Shown here: piece by piece, positions 38,820-47,487 of the stretch
Layout of the letters: every line of letters starts with the position of its first letter
Position numbering within the stretch: position 1 is the stretch's first letter
Source of the DNA: Croceicoccus pelagius
Lineage (GTDB): Bacteria; Pseudomonadota; Alphaproteobacteria; Sphingomonadales; Sphingomonadaceae
Assembly: GCF_001661915.1 (NCBI RefSeq)
Contig: NZ_LYWY01000039.1
Coordinates: forward strand, 62,001-126,000
Reading direction: 5' to 3'
DNA length: 64,000 nucleotides
The notes under the pieces: model-generated
Told to the model about the DNA's origin: nothing
Seen by the model: the letters and a program-made list of their open reading frames with translations, nothing else
Databases searched by the model: none
Program-made: the position numbers and the translations under genes

Positions 38820-39950
38820 GTGACGGGCACGGAACTGGGCGGGCTGCGAAATGCGGTCGCGCGCCGCTTTGGCCGCGTCGCGATCATCTATCACTGGCTG
38901 GTGCAGATGCGCGGGGGCGAGCGCGTGCTGGAACGGATGCTGGATCTGTTTCCGGATGCCGACATCTACACCCACGTCTATGTGCCCGACAAGATCAGCG
39001 CGAAGATCCGGATGCACCGCGTGCGGACCACTTTCATCAACCGGCTGCCGGGCGCGGCGAGGCATTACCAGAAGTACCTGCCGCTAATGCCCTCTGCGCT
39101 TGAGGAACTGGACTTGCGCGGATACGATCTCGTCATCTCGAACGAGACCGGGCCGACCAAGGGGGTGATCCCCGCGCCAGATGCCCTGCACGCCTGCTAC
39201 ACCCATTCGCCGATGCGGTACTTGTGGGATCACTATCCCGATTATCGCGCTTCGGCAGGGCGGTTGGCGCGGCTGGCCATGTCCGCGACGTTTCCGGCGC
39301 TGCGCCGCTGGGACGTGACGAGCGCGGCGCGTGTCGATCGCTTCATGGCCAATTCGCGCTTCGTGCAAAAACGGATCGAGAAGTACTGGCGGCGCTCTTC
39401 GCAGCTTGTCCACCCGCCCGTCGCGGTCGACGATTTCGCGCCGGTGAGCGAGGTGAGCGACCGCTATCTCTGGGTGTCGCAGATGACGCGCTACAAGCGA
39501 CCCGACATTGCGGTGGAGGCGTTCAACCGCACCGGTCGCCCGCTCCTGATGGTGGGTGATGGCGACCTGTTCGAAGAGATGGCGCGGCGGGCAGGGCCGA
39601 ACATCACGCTGGTCCGCCGCATGGACTTCTCCGAGCTCTGCCGCGCCTATGCCGAGGCGAAGGCGCTGGTCTTCACGGCGGAGGAGGATTTCGGGATCGT
39701 GCCGGTGGAAGCGATGGCCTCTGGCCGTCCGGTGGTGGCGCTGGGCAAGGGCGGGGTGCTCGACACCGTTGCGCCCGAGGTCAGCGGGATGGTCTTTGCA
39801 GAGCAGAGCGCCAATTCGCTGGAGGCGGGGCTGGCGCGGTTCGAGGCATGGCTGCCGCATTTCGATCCGGCGGCGGCGGTTGGCCATGCGCGCAACTTCG
39901 CGCCGGAGGTGTTCGACCGGAGGTTCTGCGAGGCTATCCTTGATGCCTGA
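38820..39950 (+). CDS. Glycosyltransferase family 4 protein
   Basis: A 376-aa GT-B glycosyltransferase starting at GTG behind AAGGGG. The N-terminal IIYHWLVQMRGGERVLE has the GGER loop of WbaZ/AceC-like mannosyl- or glucosyltransferases. The donor domain has YLWVSQMTRYKRPDIAVEAF and EEDFGIVPVEAMASGRPVVA (E-x7-E). It likely extends the EPS repeat unit on its lipid carrier. It is divergent from the spike-like pair across 140 bp and convergent with the next GT gene (overlap of 17 nt). Confidence 0.92.
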   Translation: MTGTELGGLRNAVARRFGRVAIIYHWLVQMRGGERVLERMLDLFPDADIYTHVYVPDKISAKIRMHRVRTTFINRLPGAARHYQKYLPLMPSALEELDLRGYDLVISNETGPTKGVIPAPDALHACYTHSPMRYLWDHYPDYRASAGRLARLAMSATFPALRRWDVTSAARVDRFMANSRFVQKRIEKYWRRSSQLVHPPVAVDDFAPVSEVSDRYLWVSQMTRYKRPDIAVEAFNRTGRPLLMVGDGDLFEEMARRAGPNITLVRRMDFSELCRAYAEAKALVFTAEEDFGIVPVEAMASGRPVVALGKGGVLDTVAPEVSGMVFAEQSANSLEAGLARFEAWLPHFDPAAAVGHARNFAPEVFDRRFCEAILDA

Positions 39951-40989
39951 TCGTCTTGTCGATCAGGGCAGAGAGCTTGCGGGCAGATGTGTCCCACGAG
40001 AAATCGGCCGCCCGTTCTCGGCCCTTCGCGACGAGATCGCGACGCAGGGCGGCGTTGCCGCAGACCTGCACCATCGCTTCGCCCATGGCCCGCGCGTCGA
40101 GTGGACCGACCATCAGCGCGGCACCACCGCAGACTTCGGGCAGCGCTGCGGCATTGGCGGCAATGACCGGTGTGCCGAGTGTCATGGCCTCGATCGCGGG
40201 GATACCGAATCCTTCGAGCAGCGAGGGCATGAGGAACGCCTCTGCCTCCTCGACCAGGGTGCGCAGAGCACTGTCCGATATGCGCGGCAAGCGGTGGACG
40301 CGCGGATGGCTGGTGAGAGGAGAGCCGGCGAAGATGCGCGGATCGCCTCCACCCACGATGACAAGATCGAAATGCGGGTTGTCCAGCGCGGCATAAGCGG
40401 CCAGCGCGGTGGCGAAGTTCTTGTTGGGGTTTGCGCTGCCGACACACAGAACGAAGGGACGTTCGGCGATACCGAGCGTCTGCCGCGCCGCCGCGTCCGT
40501 TTCGATGGACAGCACGTGATCGGCAGCGTTCGCGATGACGGTGATCGCATCGGGTTCGATCCCGAACGCGCGCCCGATCTCCCGCGCCGACCAGTGCGAC
40601 ACGGTACAGAGCGTCGCGCGGCGGGCCAGCAGGGTCTGGATCGTGCGATAGGCTATGCGAAATTGCGGCGAGTATCCTTCGGGACCGAGCAGGTAGTTCA
40701 CGTCGTGGATCATCACGATCTGGCGCGAAAGCGTGACAGGCCCGGTGCCGCCAAGGCCTACCAGCAGGGCGGATCGCCCGACGCGCCGCGGCAAGGTGAT
40801 CTGTTCCCACAAGTGTCCGCTCAGCTCGGCGGCAACGGTGACCGGAATGTCGTAGTCCGCGCGCGGCGGTCCAGGGGCGAGCGCTTCGACGTCGCTGCGC
40901 ATCGCGACCAGGCGGCGGCCGAGTTCGTGGGCCGCGCGCTGTACGCCGGTCATCGGCTGGCCGGTGAAACGCGCATTCAGGTAGATCAA
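39934..40989 (-). CDS. Glycosyltransferase family 4 protein
   Basis: A 351-aa GT4 enzyme. I chose the TTG at 40989 because GAGGA precedes it and the product then begins MIYLNARFTGQPMTGVQR, the usual start of this subfamily; a TTG at 41070 would add 27 poorly conserved residues. The donor domain has RPFVLCVGSANPNKNF and PSLLEGFGIPAIEAMTLGTPVI with the E-x7-E motif. The family often transfers mannose, rhamnose or glucose. Its role in EPS repeat assembly is inferred from context. Confidence 0.88.
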   Translation of the reverse strand: MIYLNARFTGQPMTGVQRAAHELGRRLVAMRSDVEALAPGPPRADYDIPVTVAAELSGHLWEQITLPRRVGRSALLVGLGGTGPVTLSRQIVMIHDVNYLLGPEGYSPQFRIAYRTIQTLLARRATLCTVSHWSAREIGRAFGIEPDAITVIANAADHVLSIETDAAARQTLGIAERPFVLCVGSANPNKNFATALAAYAALDNPHFDLVIVGGGDPRIFAGSPLTSHPRVHRLPRISDSALRTLVEEAEAFLMPSLLEGFGIPAIEAMTLGTPVIAANAAALPEVCGGAALMVGPLDARAMGEAMVQVCGNAALRRDLVAKGRERAADFSWDTSARKLSALIDKTIRHQG

Positions 40990-41081
40990 AGCGTCCTCGC
41001 CATCGTTTTCAGCGCCCCGGACACCCTTGGCCGAAAAGCCATGCCTAATCAGTCGATTCGCTGCGATCAAGAAGGCCTGTC

Positions 41082-42338
41082 ATGTGGCTGACCGGCGGCA
41101 CCATCGCCGCCATCAGGATCGTGACTTTGGCCATGCGCTTTGCCCTGACGGTTTACGTGACCGCAATGCTGGGGCTGGTGGAAGTTGGGCAACTCGGCCT
41201 CGTACAGGGCCTCACCGCGCTGATTCCGGCGGTTCTGGGCATGGGGTTCAACTTTCACATGTGCCGCGATGTGGTGAGCGACGATCCGGCAAGCCGCATC
41301 GCCATCGTACGCGACCGGATGGCGTGGACGCTGCGGGTTACGCTTGGCGCGGCGGTGGTGGGGCTGTTCGTCGTCTTCGTCGTGGGCAGTTCGGGCATTA
41401 CGCCATTCCTGATCGTCGCGATCCTTCTGGCCGAGACGCTGGCGATGGATGCCTACCTCGCGCTGACGGGGCTGAGGATGAATGTCGTCGCCAACTGGGG
41501 CGTCTTGCTGCGGACTGCCGCATGGGTGCCGATTGCTGTGATAGGCGGGCTGGCCGACGCAGGCCTGCGCACGCTCGATTTCGTCTTCGCCTGCTGGATC
41601 ATCGGCCACGCCGCCAATCTCGCGATGCTGTGCTGGGTGCTGCGCCGCCGCGGGCTGTGGCATCGCTGGAAGTCCGACCCGCCGACCGGTTGGGTTCGCA
41701 GCACCGTGCCCGGCGCGATGCGGATCTGGCCTAGCGATGTCGCGCTCGTTCTCATTATATATGGCGACCGGTTCATCCTCTCCGCCACGGTGGGGGAGGA
41801 GGCGCTGGGCATCTACGTGTTCTTCTGGACATTCGCGAACATGATCCGGACGCTGATGCAGTCGGCCATCGTCACGCCCTCGCTGCCGCTCCTCATCGAC
41901 CTTTACCGCAAGGATCGTGGCGGCTGGCTGAAGGCGGTGAAGCAGCTTGGCATTGCGATCCCCGCGACGGGCGTCGCGGGCTCGGCGGTGCTGCTGCTGT
42001 TGATCTGGCTGGGCCATCGCTTTGTACCACAGAGCAACTTTCCCTGGCAGACGGGCCTTGCCGTCCTCGTCTTCGCCGCCGTGATGGCGGGCTATTTCGG
42101 TGACTACCTGTCGAGCGTTCTGAACAGCGCAGGCGCGGTCGGCGCCTATGCGGCGCTCAACATCGGGTTCGCGGGTTGCCTGATGCTCGCCATCGCCGCC
42201 GGTGCGTTGCTGGGCGGCGTGATCGGGGCGACAGTCGCCAGCCTCGTCACGGCGCTGATGTTTTCCGGCCTGAAGCTGGCGGTGATAGGCCGGGTCCAGG
42301 CCCCCGGATTTACGCTTCTCCGGGAGCGCGGGCCTTGA
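41082..42338 (+). CDS. Polysaccharide flippase-like membrane protein (Wzx/MATE fold)
   Basis: A 418-aa protein with about 12 hydrophobic helices and the MVF/Wzx layout: an opening amphipathic helix, IYGDRFILSATVGEEALGIYVFFWTFANMI in the middle, and a repeat of the fold in the second half. AAGAAGG precedes the ATG. Such proteins move lipid-linked repeat units to the periplasmic face. It completes the Wzx/Wzy-type set of this locus. The 3' end overlaps the convergent bolA. Confidence 0.88.
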   Translation: MWLTGGTIAAIRIVTLAMRFALTVYVTAMLGLVEVGQLGLVQGLTALIPAVLGMGFNFHMCRDVVSDDPASRIAIVRDRMAWTLRVTLGAAVVGLFVVFVVGSSGITPFLIVAILLAETLAMDAYLALTGLRMNVVANWGVLLRTAAWVPIAVIGGLADAGLRTLDFVFACWIIGHAANLAMLCWVLRRRGLWHRWKSDPPTGWVRSTVPGAMRIWPSDVALVLIIYGDRFILSATVGEEALGIYVFFWTFANMIRTLMQSAIVTPSLPLLIDLYRKDRGGWLKAVKQLGIAIPATGVAGSAVLLLLIWLGHRFVPQSNFPWQTGLAVLVFAAVMAGYFGDYLSSVLNSAGAVGAYAALNIGFAGCLMLAIAAGALLGGVIGATVASLVTALMFSGLKLAVIGRVQAPGFTLLRERGP

Positions 42339-42594
42339 TGGCGAGCGCGTGGACACGCTGGCCGGGAAGGTCGCCCAGTGCCGCATTCACCATGCGCTGA
42401 CGCTGGAGCCGTGACACGCCCTCAAAGGCGTCTGCCACGATTGTCACGGAAAAGTGCGATTCGCCCGATCCGTCGTCGCCCGAATGGCCGCTGTGCATGG
42501 CGCTGTCGTTGCTGACGACGAGTTCGCTGGGTGAAAATTCGGCCTCAAGCCGCTGGCGAATCTCGGTTTCGACGGGTCCGGGTGTGCTGGTCAT
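42310..42594 (-). CDS. BolA family protein
   Basis: A 94-aa protein from the ATG at 42594 (an in-frame start 18 nt upstream is less likely). The class II KH-like fold is shown by IRQRLEAEFSPSELVVSNDS, a His-rich loop HSGHSGDDGSGESHFSVTIV, then FEGVSRLQRQRMVNAAL and VHALAIKARAP. BolA proteins bind monothiol glutaredoxins and [2Fe-2S] clusters and influence transcription and envelope traits. It is divergent from the J-domain gene by 59 nt. Confidence 0.94.
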   Translation of the reverse strand: MTSTPGPVETEIRQRLEAEFSPSELVVSNDSAMHSGHSGDDGSGESHFSVTIVADAFEGVSRLQRQRMVNAALGDLPGQRVHALAIKARAPGEA

Positions 42595-42653
42595 GCGCCG
42601 GATATAGGGCAAAGGGGTTTCATTTGAAGGTCAAAGCCATCATCTGACAGCGA

Positions 42654-43250
42654 ATGCGTCAAGACAGGTTTCACGGAAGGTTCGAACACGAGGGGCGGCA
42701 GTGCGAGGCACCCGGCTGCGGAGAGGCGGGGGAATTTCGCGCGCCCGGATCGCGCGGGTCCAGCTTCGACGGACCGGGCGACTGGCGCTGGTTCTGCCTT
42801 GATCACGTGCGCGCCTTCAACGCGGGATACGACTTCTTCGAAGGCATGAGCGCGGAGGAAATCCTCGACGCGCAGTCACCTGTTTTCGGCTGGCGGCACA
42901 CTGCGAAGATCTATTCGGGCATGGGCAACGACGGGCCGCGCTGGGCCGATTTCGATGATCCGCTCGACGCGATCTCCGCGCGGGCCAAGAATATCCGTGG
43001 CGAGCGGGAACGCCAGTGGCAGCAGGAGGCAGAGGCGCGTCAGCGCGGGCTTGAACCTGGCGATCGCCGTGCGCTCGACGAATTGGGGCTGGGCTACGAA
43101 TCCGATCGGCGTGCGCTGCGGCGGCGTTATTCCGAACTGGTGCGCCGCTATCACCCCGACCGCAACGGCGGGGACCGGTCGAACGAGGAGCGGCTGCGGC
43201 GCGTCGTCGACGCCTATCAACACTTGCGCAAGGCGCGGCGCTTCGCCTGA
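42654..43250 (+). CDS. J-domain (DnaJ-like) protein
   Basis: A 198-aa protein. The C-terminal J domain (about residues 140-195) has the HPD tripeptide at 167-169 (RRYHPDRNGGD), needed to stimulate Hsp70 ATPase. The N-terminal part has C17, C22, C48 and H51 in a zinc-site-like pattern and a conserved FNAGYDFF segment. Alphaproteobacteria usually carry this gene between bolA and cobS. Here cobS is 5 kb away, behind an intervening block. It probably acts with DnaK on a specific client. Confidence 0.92.
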   Translation: MRQDRFHGRFEHEGRQCEAPGCGEAGEFRAPGSRGSSFDGPGDWRWFCLDHVRAFNAGYDFFEGMSAEEILDAQSPVFGWRHTAKIYSGMGNDGPRWADFDDPLDAISARAKNIRGERERQWQQEAEARQRGLEPGDRRALDELGLGYESDRRALRRRYSELVRRYHPDRNGGDRSNEERLRRVVDAYQHLRKARRFA

Positions 43251-43254
43251 TTTG

Positions 43255-43731
43255 CTAAAGGCCGCGAAGGGTCCGGTAGCGGGCAGCGCGAGCCTTGCCG
43301 AACAGGTCGTCGTACTGCTTCTGGCTGTAATAGACTTCGAACGCGGGCATATCGTCTGACAGCACGACCCACGGTTGCTTGCTGCGCGTGAAGATGTGCA
43401 GGTCGGGCTGAAAGGCGTCGGGATCGTCCAAGGTCCCGATCCGCACGAAGCCGGCCTTGTCGCCCATGCCGCCATAGTGACTCCACATCGCGACACGGCA
43501 CGAAGGGCAGCGGAAGATGGACTGTCCCTTGCCGCTTTCGGACGGTGTCTCGACCCGCTCCGGCTCTCCGGCGATGACGGTAATGCTCTCCGCCTCGATC
43601 AGCCCGTTGAGGGCAAAGGCGGAGCCTGTCTCGCGCTGGCAGGACCGGCAGTGGCAGCAGTGCACCGCGAAGGGCGCCTGCTCCAGCCGGAAGCGCACAT
43701 CCCCGCAAGCACATCGTCCCAAATGCGTCAT
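43255..43731 (-). CDS. GFA (glutathione-dependent formaldehyde-activating) family protein
   Basis: A 158-aa protein; the start is the ATG at 43731 behind GAAGAGGG. Zinc ligands typical of the family are CxC (C7, C9), CCHCRSC (C25-C31) and CPSC (C75, C78), followed by the GYR/IGTLDDP segment. The founding enzyme catalyses S-hydroxymethylglutathione formation, but most family members are uncharacterised. It ends 4 nt from the convergent J-domain gene and leads a block of detoxification-type genes. Confidence 0.92.
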   Translation of the reverse strand: MTHLGRCACGDVRFRLEQAPFAVHCCHCRSCQRETGSAFALNGLIEAESITVIAGEPERVETPSESGKGQSIFRCPSCRVAMWSHYGGMGDKAGFVRIGTLDDPDAFQPDLHIFTRSKQPWVVLSDDMPAFEVYYSQKQYDDLFGKARAARYRTLRGL

Positions 43732-43742
43732 TCCGGCCCTCT

Positions 43743-44189
43743 TCAACTTTCGCAGAGCGCCGCGAACTGGTCCGCGACCGCGCCCCACCCTTCATCAAAA
43801 CCCATTTCCTTGTGCTGGGTCATCGCCTCTTCGGTCCAATGGCGGGCGTAGGCGGTGTAGCGCGTACCGTCGCCTTCGGGTTCGATCTGCCACCGTCCGA
43901 TCATGAACGGCTGTGCCGGAGCGTAGCCATCGGGGCCAAGCGTGATCGCATCGGTCACGGTAAAGCCGCGACCCTCGTCCCAGTCGAGGAAGACGCTGTC
44001 CTGCGGCATTTCCTCCCCTTCCGGACCACGCATGACCATCGCGCTGCGCCCGCCCGGGCGGCGTTCCTGCGCCAGCATCTCGATCCGCCACGGGGCAGGG
44101 CACCACCATTCTTCCTGCCGGTTGGCGAGGATGTCCCAGCATTTTTCGACGGGCGCTGCGACCAGTCGCGTGACTTTCAGCTCGTGCAT
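43743..44189 (-). CDS. SRPBCC (START/AHSA1-like) domain protein
   Basis: A 148-aa protein. The N-terminal HELKVTRLVAAPVEKCWDILAN strand-helix and the C-terminal long helix TEEAMTQHKEMGFDEGWGAVADQF are the signature of AHSA1-type SRPBCC ligand-binding folds. These often bind hydrophobic molecules and are common beside glutathione transferases and GFA proteins. It is 11 nt upstream of the GFA gene on the same strand. No substrate is evident. Confidence 0.9.
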   Translation of the reverse strand: MHELKVTRLVAAPVEKCWDILANRQEEWWCPAPWRIEMLAQERRPGGRSAMVMRGPEGEEMPQDSVFLDWDEGRGFTVTDAITLGPDGYAPAQPFMIGRWQIEPEGDGTRYTAYARHWTEEAMTQHKEMGFDEGWGAVADQFAALCES

Positions 44190-44206
44190 CGGGATTTCCT
44201 TTATTG

Positions 44207-44854
44207 TCAGTCCCGATCGGGCGCGCCGAGCGGAAAGAGCTGCCTGAATGGATAGGCCGCATCAATGCAGGCGCGGACTTCGGGCATGGCGTTCAGCCGC
44301 TCGCGAAGTGCCTTCAAATCAGGACAGGCAGGGCCGATTTCCTCTACCCAGTCGGCGTAGAACAGTGCGGGCGCGGCGGCGCAGTCGGCCATCGTCAGCG
44401 GATCGCGGCCCAGCGCGTCGGCCTTCGGTTCCAGCCATGCATAAACGCGGCGAAGCTGCGCGCGCACTTCGTCCTGCCGCGCGGTGTCGGGCGCGTCGGG
44501 TGCGCGAAGCTGTTCCAGCACCGCGACGTTCATCACGTTCATGACGTAGTTGTCGAACACGCGGTCGAGATTGCGAATTTCCAGCGCACGATCGGCGGGG
44601 ATCAGGTGCGCGGCATCGGGGCGGGTAGCGACGAGATGCTCGATGATGGAGCTGGCCTCGAAGACGATCGTGCCGTCTTCCTCTTCCAGAACCGGGAACT
44701 TGGCGAAGGGGCCGCCGTGTTCGGCCACGAAAGCGGTGTTGTCGGGGTGGCCGGGGTCGACCTGCCGGAGACGATATTCGATCCCACACGAATGGAGGGC
44801 AATCTCGGCCTTCCATGTGTAGGACGAGAACGGGTGCCCATAGAGCGAAATCAT
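44207..44854 (-). CDS. Glutathione S-transferase family protein
   Basis: A 215-aa protein starting at the ATG at 44854. The N-terminal thioredoxin-like domain begins ISLYGHPFSSYTWKAEIAL and has the cis-Pro and glutathione-binding FPVLEEEDGTIVFEASSIIEHL. The C-terminal helical domain has the conserved LTMADCAAAPALFY capping motif. It probably conjugates or reduces electrophiles with glutathione. A 15-codon reading frame ends by overlapping its start codon (ATGA). Confidence 0.93.
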   Translation of the reverse strand: MISLYGHPFSSYTWKAEIALHSCGIEYRLRQVDPGHPDNTAFVAEHGGPFAKFPVLEEEDGTIVFEASSIIEHLVATRPDAAHLIPADRALEIRNLDRVFDNYVMNVMNVAVLEQLRAPDAPDTARQDEVRAQLRRVYAWLEPKADALGRDPLTMADCAAAPALFYADWVEEIGPACPDLKALRERLNAMPEVRACIDAAYPFRQLFPLGAPDRD

Positions 44855-44898
44855 GCCTGTCGTGCCTCCTCGATCGCCGCGATGTCGATCTTTTCCAT
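44851..44898 (-). CDS. 15-codon leader reading frame coupled to the GST gene
   Basis: The ATG at 44898 opens MEKIDIAAIEEARQA and stops in a TGA overlapping the GST start codon. GAGGTC lies about 9 nt upstream of the ATG. The reading frame would translationally couple the GST. It could also be a chance frame. Low confidence that a stable peptide is made. Confidence 0.25.
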   Translation of the reverse strand: MEKIDIAAIEEARQA

Positions 44899-45012
44899 TG
44901 TTGTTTTTGACCTCGCAAATGCGTTTTCGCCTAAGCGGGCCTTGGGCCGAATCTGTGTCGCCATTGCCGACGATGGCACTGGTCGGGCGATCTGTCTTCT
45001 GAAGTGTGAGGA

Positions 45013-45807
45013 TCAGGCTTTCTTCGGAGCGACGAGGCCGAAGGTCGAACCTTCGGGATCGTGCGCGACAAGGATCATCTCGTCGCCGGGAACCTCGTGC
45101 GGGCCCATCAGGACCTTGCCGCCGTTCGCGTCGACCGCGGACTTCGCGCCGTCGACGTCGGCCACGCGGAAATAGGGCTTCCAGCCGGCGGGCCACGCGT
45201 CCGATGCGGTCATTGCCGCGCCAAGCCGCAAGTCGCCGAGGTCCAGGAAACAGTAGTCGCCCGCATCGCCCGGCATCGTCATCCGTTCATTCACCGCAAA
45301 GCCGAGCAGTTCGCCGTAGAACGCAAGCGAGGCATCGAGATCGGGTGTGGTCAGTTCGTTCCAGCCGCACTGGCCGAAAGAGGTCGAGGCGGTATCGTAG
45401 ACCTGGCTCTTTTCCGGCGAATTGCCGCGCATAAGGTAGAAGGGTATGCCGTGCGGATCGGCGACGAAGGCAAGGCGGCCGATGTCGCCTAGATCGTGCG
45501 CTTCCATCAGGACGCTGCCGCCCAGTTCCTTCACGCGGGCGACTGCGGCATCGACATCGTCAGCGGCGAAATAGACGGTCCACATCGGCCTTGCGCCGCC
45601 CGCCGTCATCTCGTCCGTCAACTGGATCGCGCCGCCGGTAAGGCCGCCGTCTTCGCGCATGATGAATTCGTAGTCGCCGACGCCTTCAAGTTCCTCGGGC
45701 GATCGCCCGATCTTCCAGCGGACAACATTCATGTAGAACGGGCGCGTCGCCGAAAGGTCCTGTGTCATCAGTTCGTACCACACGGGCTCTCCGGCCATGT
45801 TGGTCAT
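45013..45807 (-). CDS. VOC family protein with two glyoxalase-like domains
   Basis: A 264-aa protein from the ATG at 45807 behind AAAGGAGAGGATTG. There are two tandem VOC domains: residues about 6-125 (PVWYELMTQDLSATRPFY ... FVADPHGIPFYLMRG) and about 140-260 (GWNELTTPDLDASLAFYGELLG ... LVAHDPEGSTFGLV). This is the layout of the Cfp30B-like/27-kDa-antigen group. Such proteins bind metals and act in dioxygenase, glyoxalase or resistance reactions. The activity is unknown here. Confidence 0.92.
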   Translation of the reverse strand: MTNMAGEPVWYELMTQDLSATRPFYMNVVRWKIGRSPEELEGVGDYEFIMREDGGLTGGAIQLTDEMTAGGARPMWTVYFAADDVDAAVARVKELGGSVLMEAHDLGDIGRLAFVADPHGIPFYLMRGNSPEKSQVYDTASTSFGQCGWNELTTPDLDASLAFYGELLGFAVNERMTMPGDAGDYCFLDLGDLRLGAAMTASDAWPAGWKPYFRVADVDGAKSAVDANGGKVLMGPHEVPGDEMILVAHDPEGSTFGLVAPKKA

Positions 45808-45835
45808 CAATCCTCTCCTTTGCTGAATATTCGGG

Positions 45836-46189
45836 TTAGCGGCCCAGTTCGAGAATGCTCCTGAAGCCGCCGTAGACGAGGCGCTTTCCGTCAAAGGGCA
45901 TTTCGGACATGTCGGGCATGGCCTCGTTCGCCATCATCTTTTCCTCGGCGGCCTTGGCAGTGTCCTTGTCGGGCCAGATGACCCACGAGAACACGACCTT
46001 CTCGTCCGCCTCGGCGGCGACGGCGCGGCGGAAATCGGTGACCTTGCCGTCAGGCACGTCATCCTCCCACGCCTCGACCACTTCGATTGCGCCGTATTCC
46101 ATGAACAGCGCGTCGAACGTCCTGGCCATGGTGAGATAGTCGCCTTCCTTTGCGGCAGGAACGGGGACGAGGAATCCTTGTACGTACAT
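45836..46189 (-). CDS. DUF1428 family protein
   Basis: A 117-aa protein with the DUF1428 (YbaA-like, COG5507) pattern: MYVQGFLVPVP, DALFMEYGAIEVVEAWEDDVPDGKVTDF, EKVVFSWVIWPDKDTA and the C-terminal MPFDGKRLVYGGF. The fold is a ferredoxin-like ABM dimer. The function is not established. It sits 3 nt after the second GST and ahead of the two-domain VOC gene on the same transcript. Confidence 0.92.
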   Translation of the reverse strand: MYVQGFLVPVPAAKEGDYLTMARTFDALFMEYGAIEVVEAWEDDVPDGKVTDFRRAVAAEADEKVVFSWVIWPDKDTAKAAEEKMMANEAMPDMSEMPFDGKRLVYGGFRSILELGR

Positions 46190-46192
46190 GGC

Positions 46193-46873
46193 TCAGGCTC
46201 CTTCCTTCTGCGGGGCAAAGCTGTCGTCGAAATCGTTCAACTGCGCGTCGAGCGCGGCCTTCCACGCGTGGCGGGCCAGCGCGCGTTCAAGATAGTCGGC
46301 AAGTACGGGGCGGGGCGAAACCATCCCGTTATTGTCCGCCTCGCGCAGCGTGGTCGCCATCGCGATATCGGCGATCGAAAACTCGCCCGCCAGCCATTCG
46401 CGTCCTTCCATCCCGGAAGCGAGCCGGTCGAACCGCTGGTTCGCGCTCTCTTCCAGCGATGGCTTGCGCAGCTTTGCCCATTCCTCGCCCGCAGAGAACC
46501 CGTTTACAGCCGACAGCTGAAAGACGATCGGTTCGACCGAATTGAAGGCGGCAAACAGCCACGCCAGCGCATCGGCGCGGGCCTGTCCTTCATTTGGCAG
46601 CAGGCAGCCGTACTTTTCGGCAAGGTGAAGCAGGATCGCGCCGCTTTCGAACAGGCCGACATCGCCGTCATGAACGTAGGGCACTTGTCCGAAAGGCTGT
46701 TCGCCGAAATACCAATCGGGCCGTTTCATTGCGCTGATCAGACGGACCGAATAGTCGACTCCCGCTTCCTCGCAGAACCAGCGCGGGCGCAAATCGCGAA
46801 CGAAGCCGCGGGCGAATTTTGGCACCCAGCCATAGGCGGTGATGACGAGGCTGCTTTCGGGCACTTGCGGCAT
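46193..46873 (-). CDS. Glutathione S-transferase family protein (second)
   Basis: A 226-aa protein from the ATG at 46873 behind AGGGAGAGC. The N-terminal half has an unusual long lead (ITAYGWVPKFARGFVRDLRPRW) before the thioredoxin-like FGQVPYVHDGDVGLFESGAILLHLAEKYG. The C-terminal helical domain has EFSIADIAMATTL. It resembles the YfcG/GstB-like branch. It is distinct from the GST at 44207, so they are not a recent duplication. A glutathione-dependent reduction or conjugation role is inferred. Confidence 0.92.
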   Translation of the reverse strand: MPQVPESSLVITAYGWVPKFARGFVRDLRPRWFCEEAGVDYSVRLISAMKRPDWYFGEQPFGQVPYVHDGDVGLFESGAILLHLAEKYGCLLPNEGQARADALAWLFAAFNSVEPIVFQLSAVNGFSAGEEWAKLRKPSLEESANQRFDRLASGMEGREWLAGEFSIADIAMATTLREADNNGMVSPRPVLADYLERALARHAWKAALDAQLNDFDDSFAPQKEGA

Positions 46874-46896
46874 GGTTTTGCTCTCCCTGTGGCGAT

Positions 46897-47325
46897 CTAT
46901 TCGGCGATTTGTGCGGGCTGTCCCTCTTGGGCGGCCTTCGGGGCCATCCACATCGGTTCCCAGGCGTGACCGTCGGGGTCGGCGAAGGCGCGGCTCATCA
47001 TGAAGCCGTAGTCGGTGGCCGGATCGACATCGGCGGTTCCGCCGTTTGCGCCTGCCGCGTCGTTCATGGTCTCCACGTCTTCGCGGGAATCGAGGCTGAT
47101 GCACAGGCGCAGGTTCGACGATCCGTCGCTGGTGATCGGGCGGTCGGTGAAAGTGGCCCATTTGTCGTGCGTGAGCAGCATGACGTAGATCGCTTCGGAC
47201 CAGACCATGCAGGCAGCGGTTTCGTCGGTGAACTTCGGCTCGTTCGTAAAGCCGAGCGCGGAATAGAAGGCCATCGACCTTTCAAGGTCGGCCACCGGCA
47301 GGTTCACGAAAAACATCTTCGTCAT
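46897..47325 (-). CDS. VOC family protein (YwbC/glyoxalase-like)
   Basis: A 142-aa single-module VOC protein: FFVNLPVADLERSMAFYSALGF at the start, CMVWSEAIYVMLLTHDKW mid-protein, and ADPDGHAWEPMWM at the end, which holds the C-terminal metal-ligand region. It is the first gene of the minus-strand detoxification block and faces the divergent HxlR regulator over 162 bp. That makes it the most likely direct target of the regulator. Substrate unknown. Confidence 0.92.
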   Translation of the reverse strand: MTKMFFVNLPVADLERSMAFYSALGFTNEPKFTDETAACMVWSEAIYVMLLTHDKWATFTDRPITSDGSSNLRLCISLDSREDVETMNDAAGANGGTADVDPATDYGFMMSRAFADPDGHAWEPMWMAPKAAQEGQPAQIAE

Positions 47326-47433
47326 CGCAGTCTCCGGCTAATGGCGGCCACGTTACTGGTCGCTCTCGGCGCTGCGCCGGCTCCCCCAGCCAGCGAATCG
47401 CCTTTCCCCAACGCTTGCGATTCGTGAGCGTAT

Positions 47434-47471
47434 AAGTTACAAAAAGCAACTACGGACATTCTAAAAGTTAC
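47434..47471. promoter_or_regulatory. Direct repeats in the HxlR/VOC divergent promoter
   Basis: AAGTTAC occurs at 47434-47440 and again at 47465-47471. The 31-bp phasing is about three helical turns, so both face the same side of DNA. The stretch is AT-rich compared with its surroundings. It lies between the divergent VOC and HxlR genes, a natural site for the regulator. Confidence 0.45.
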
Positions 47472-47487
47472 CAAACGGTATTGGGGC

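Noticed and set aside
36991-38823. 610-codon plus-strand frame across the beta-helix and spike-base genes
   Set aside because: It spans two antisense genes with their own start signals and has an Arg/Ala-rich shadow composition.
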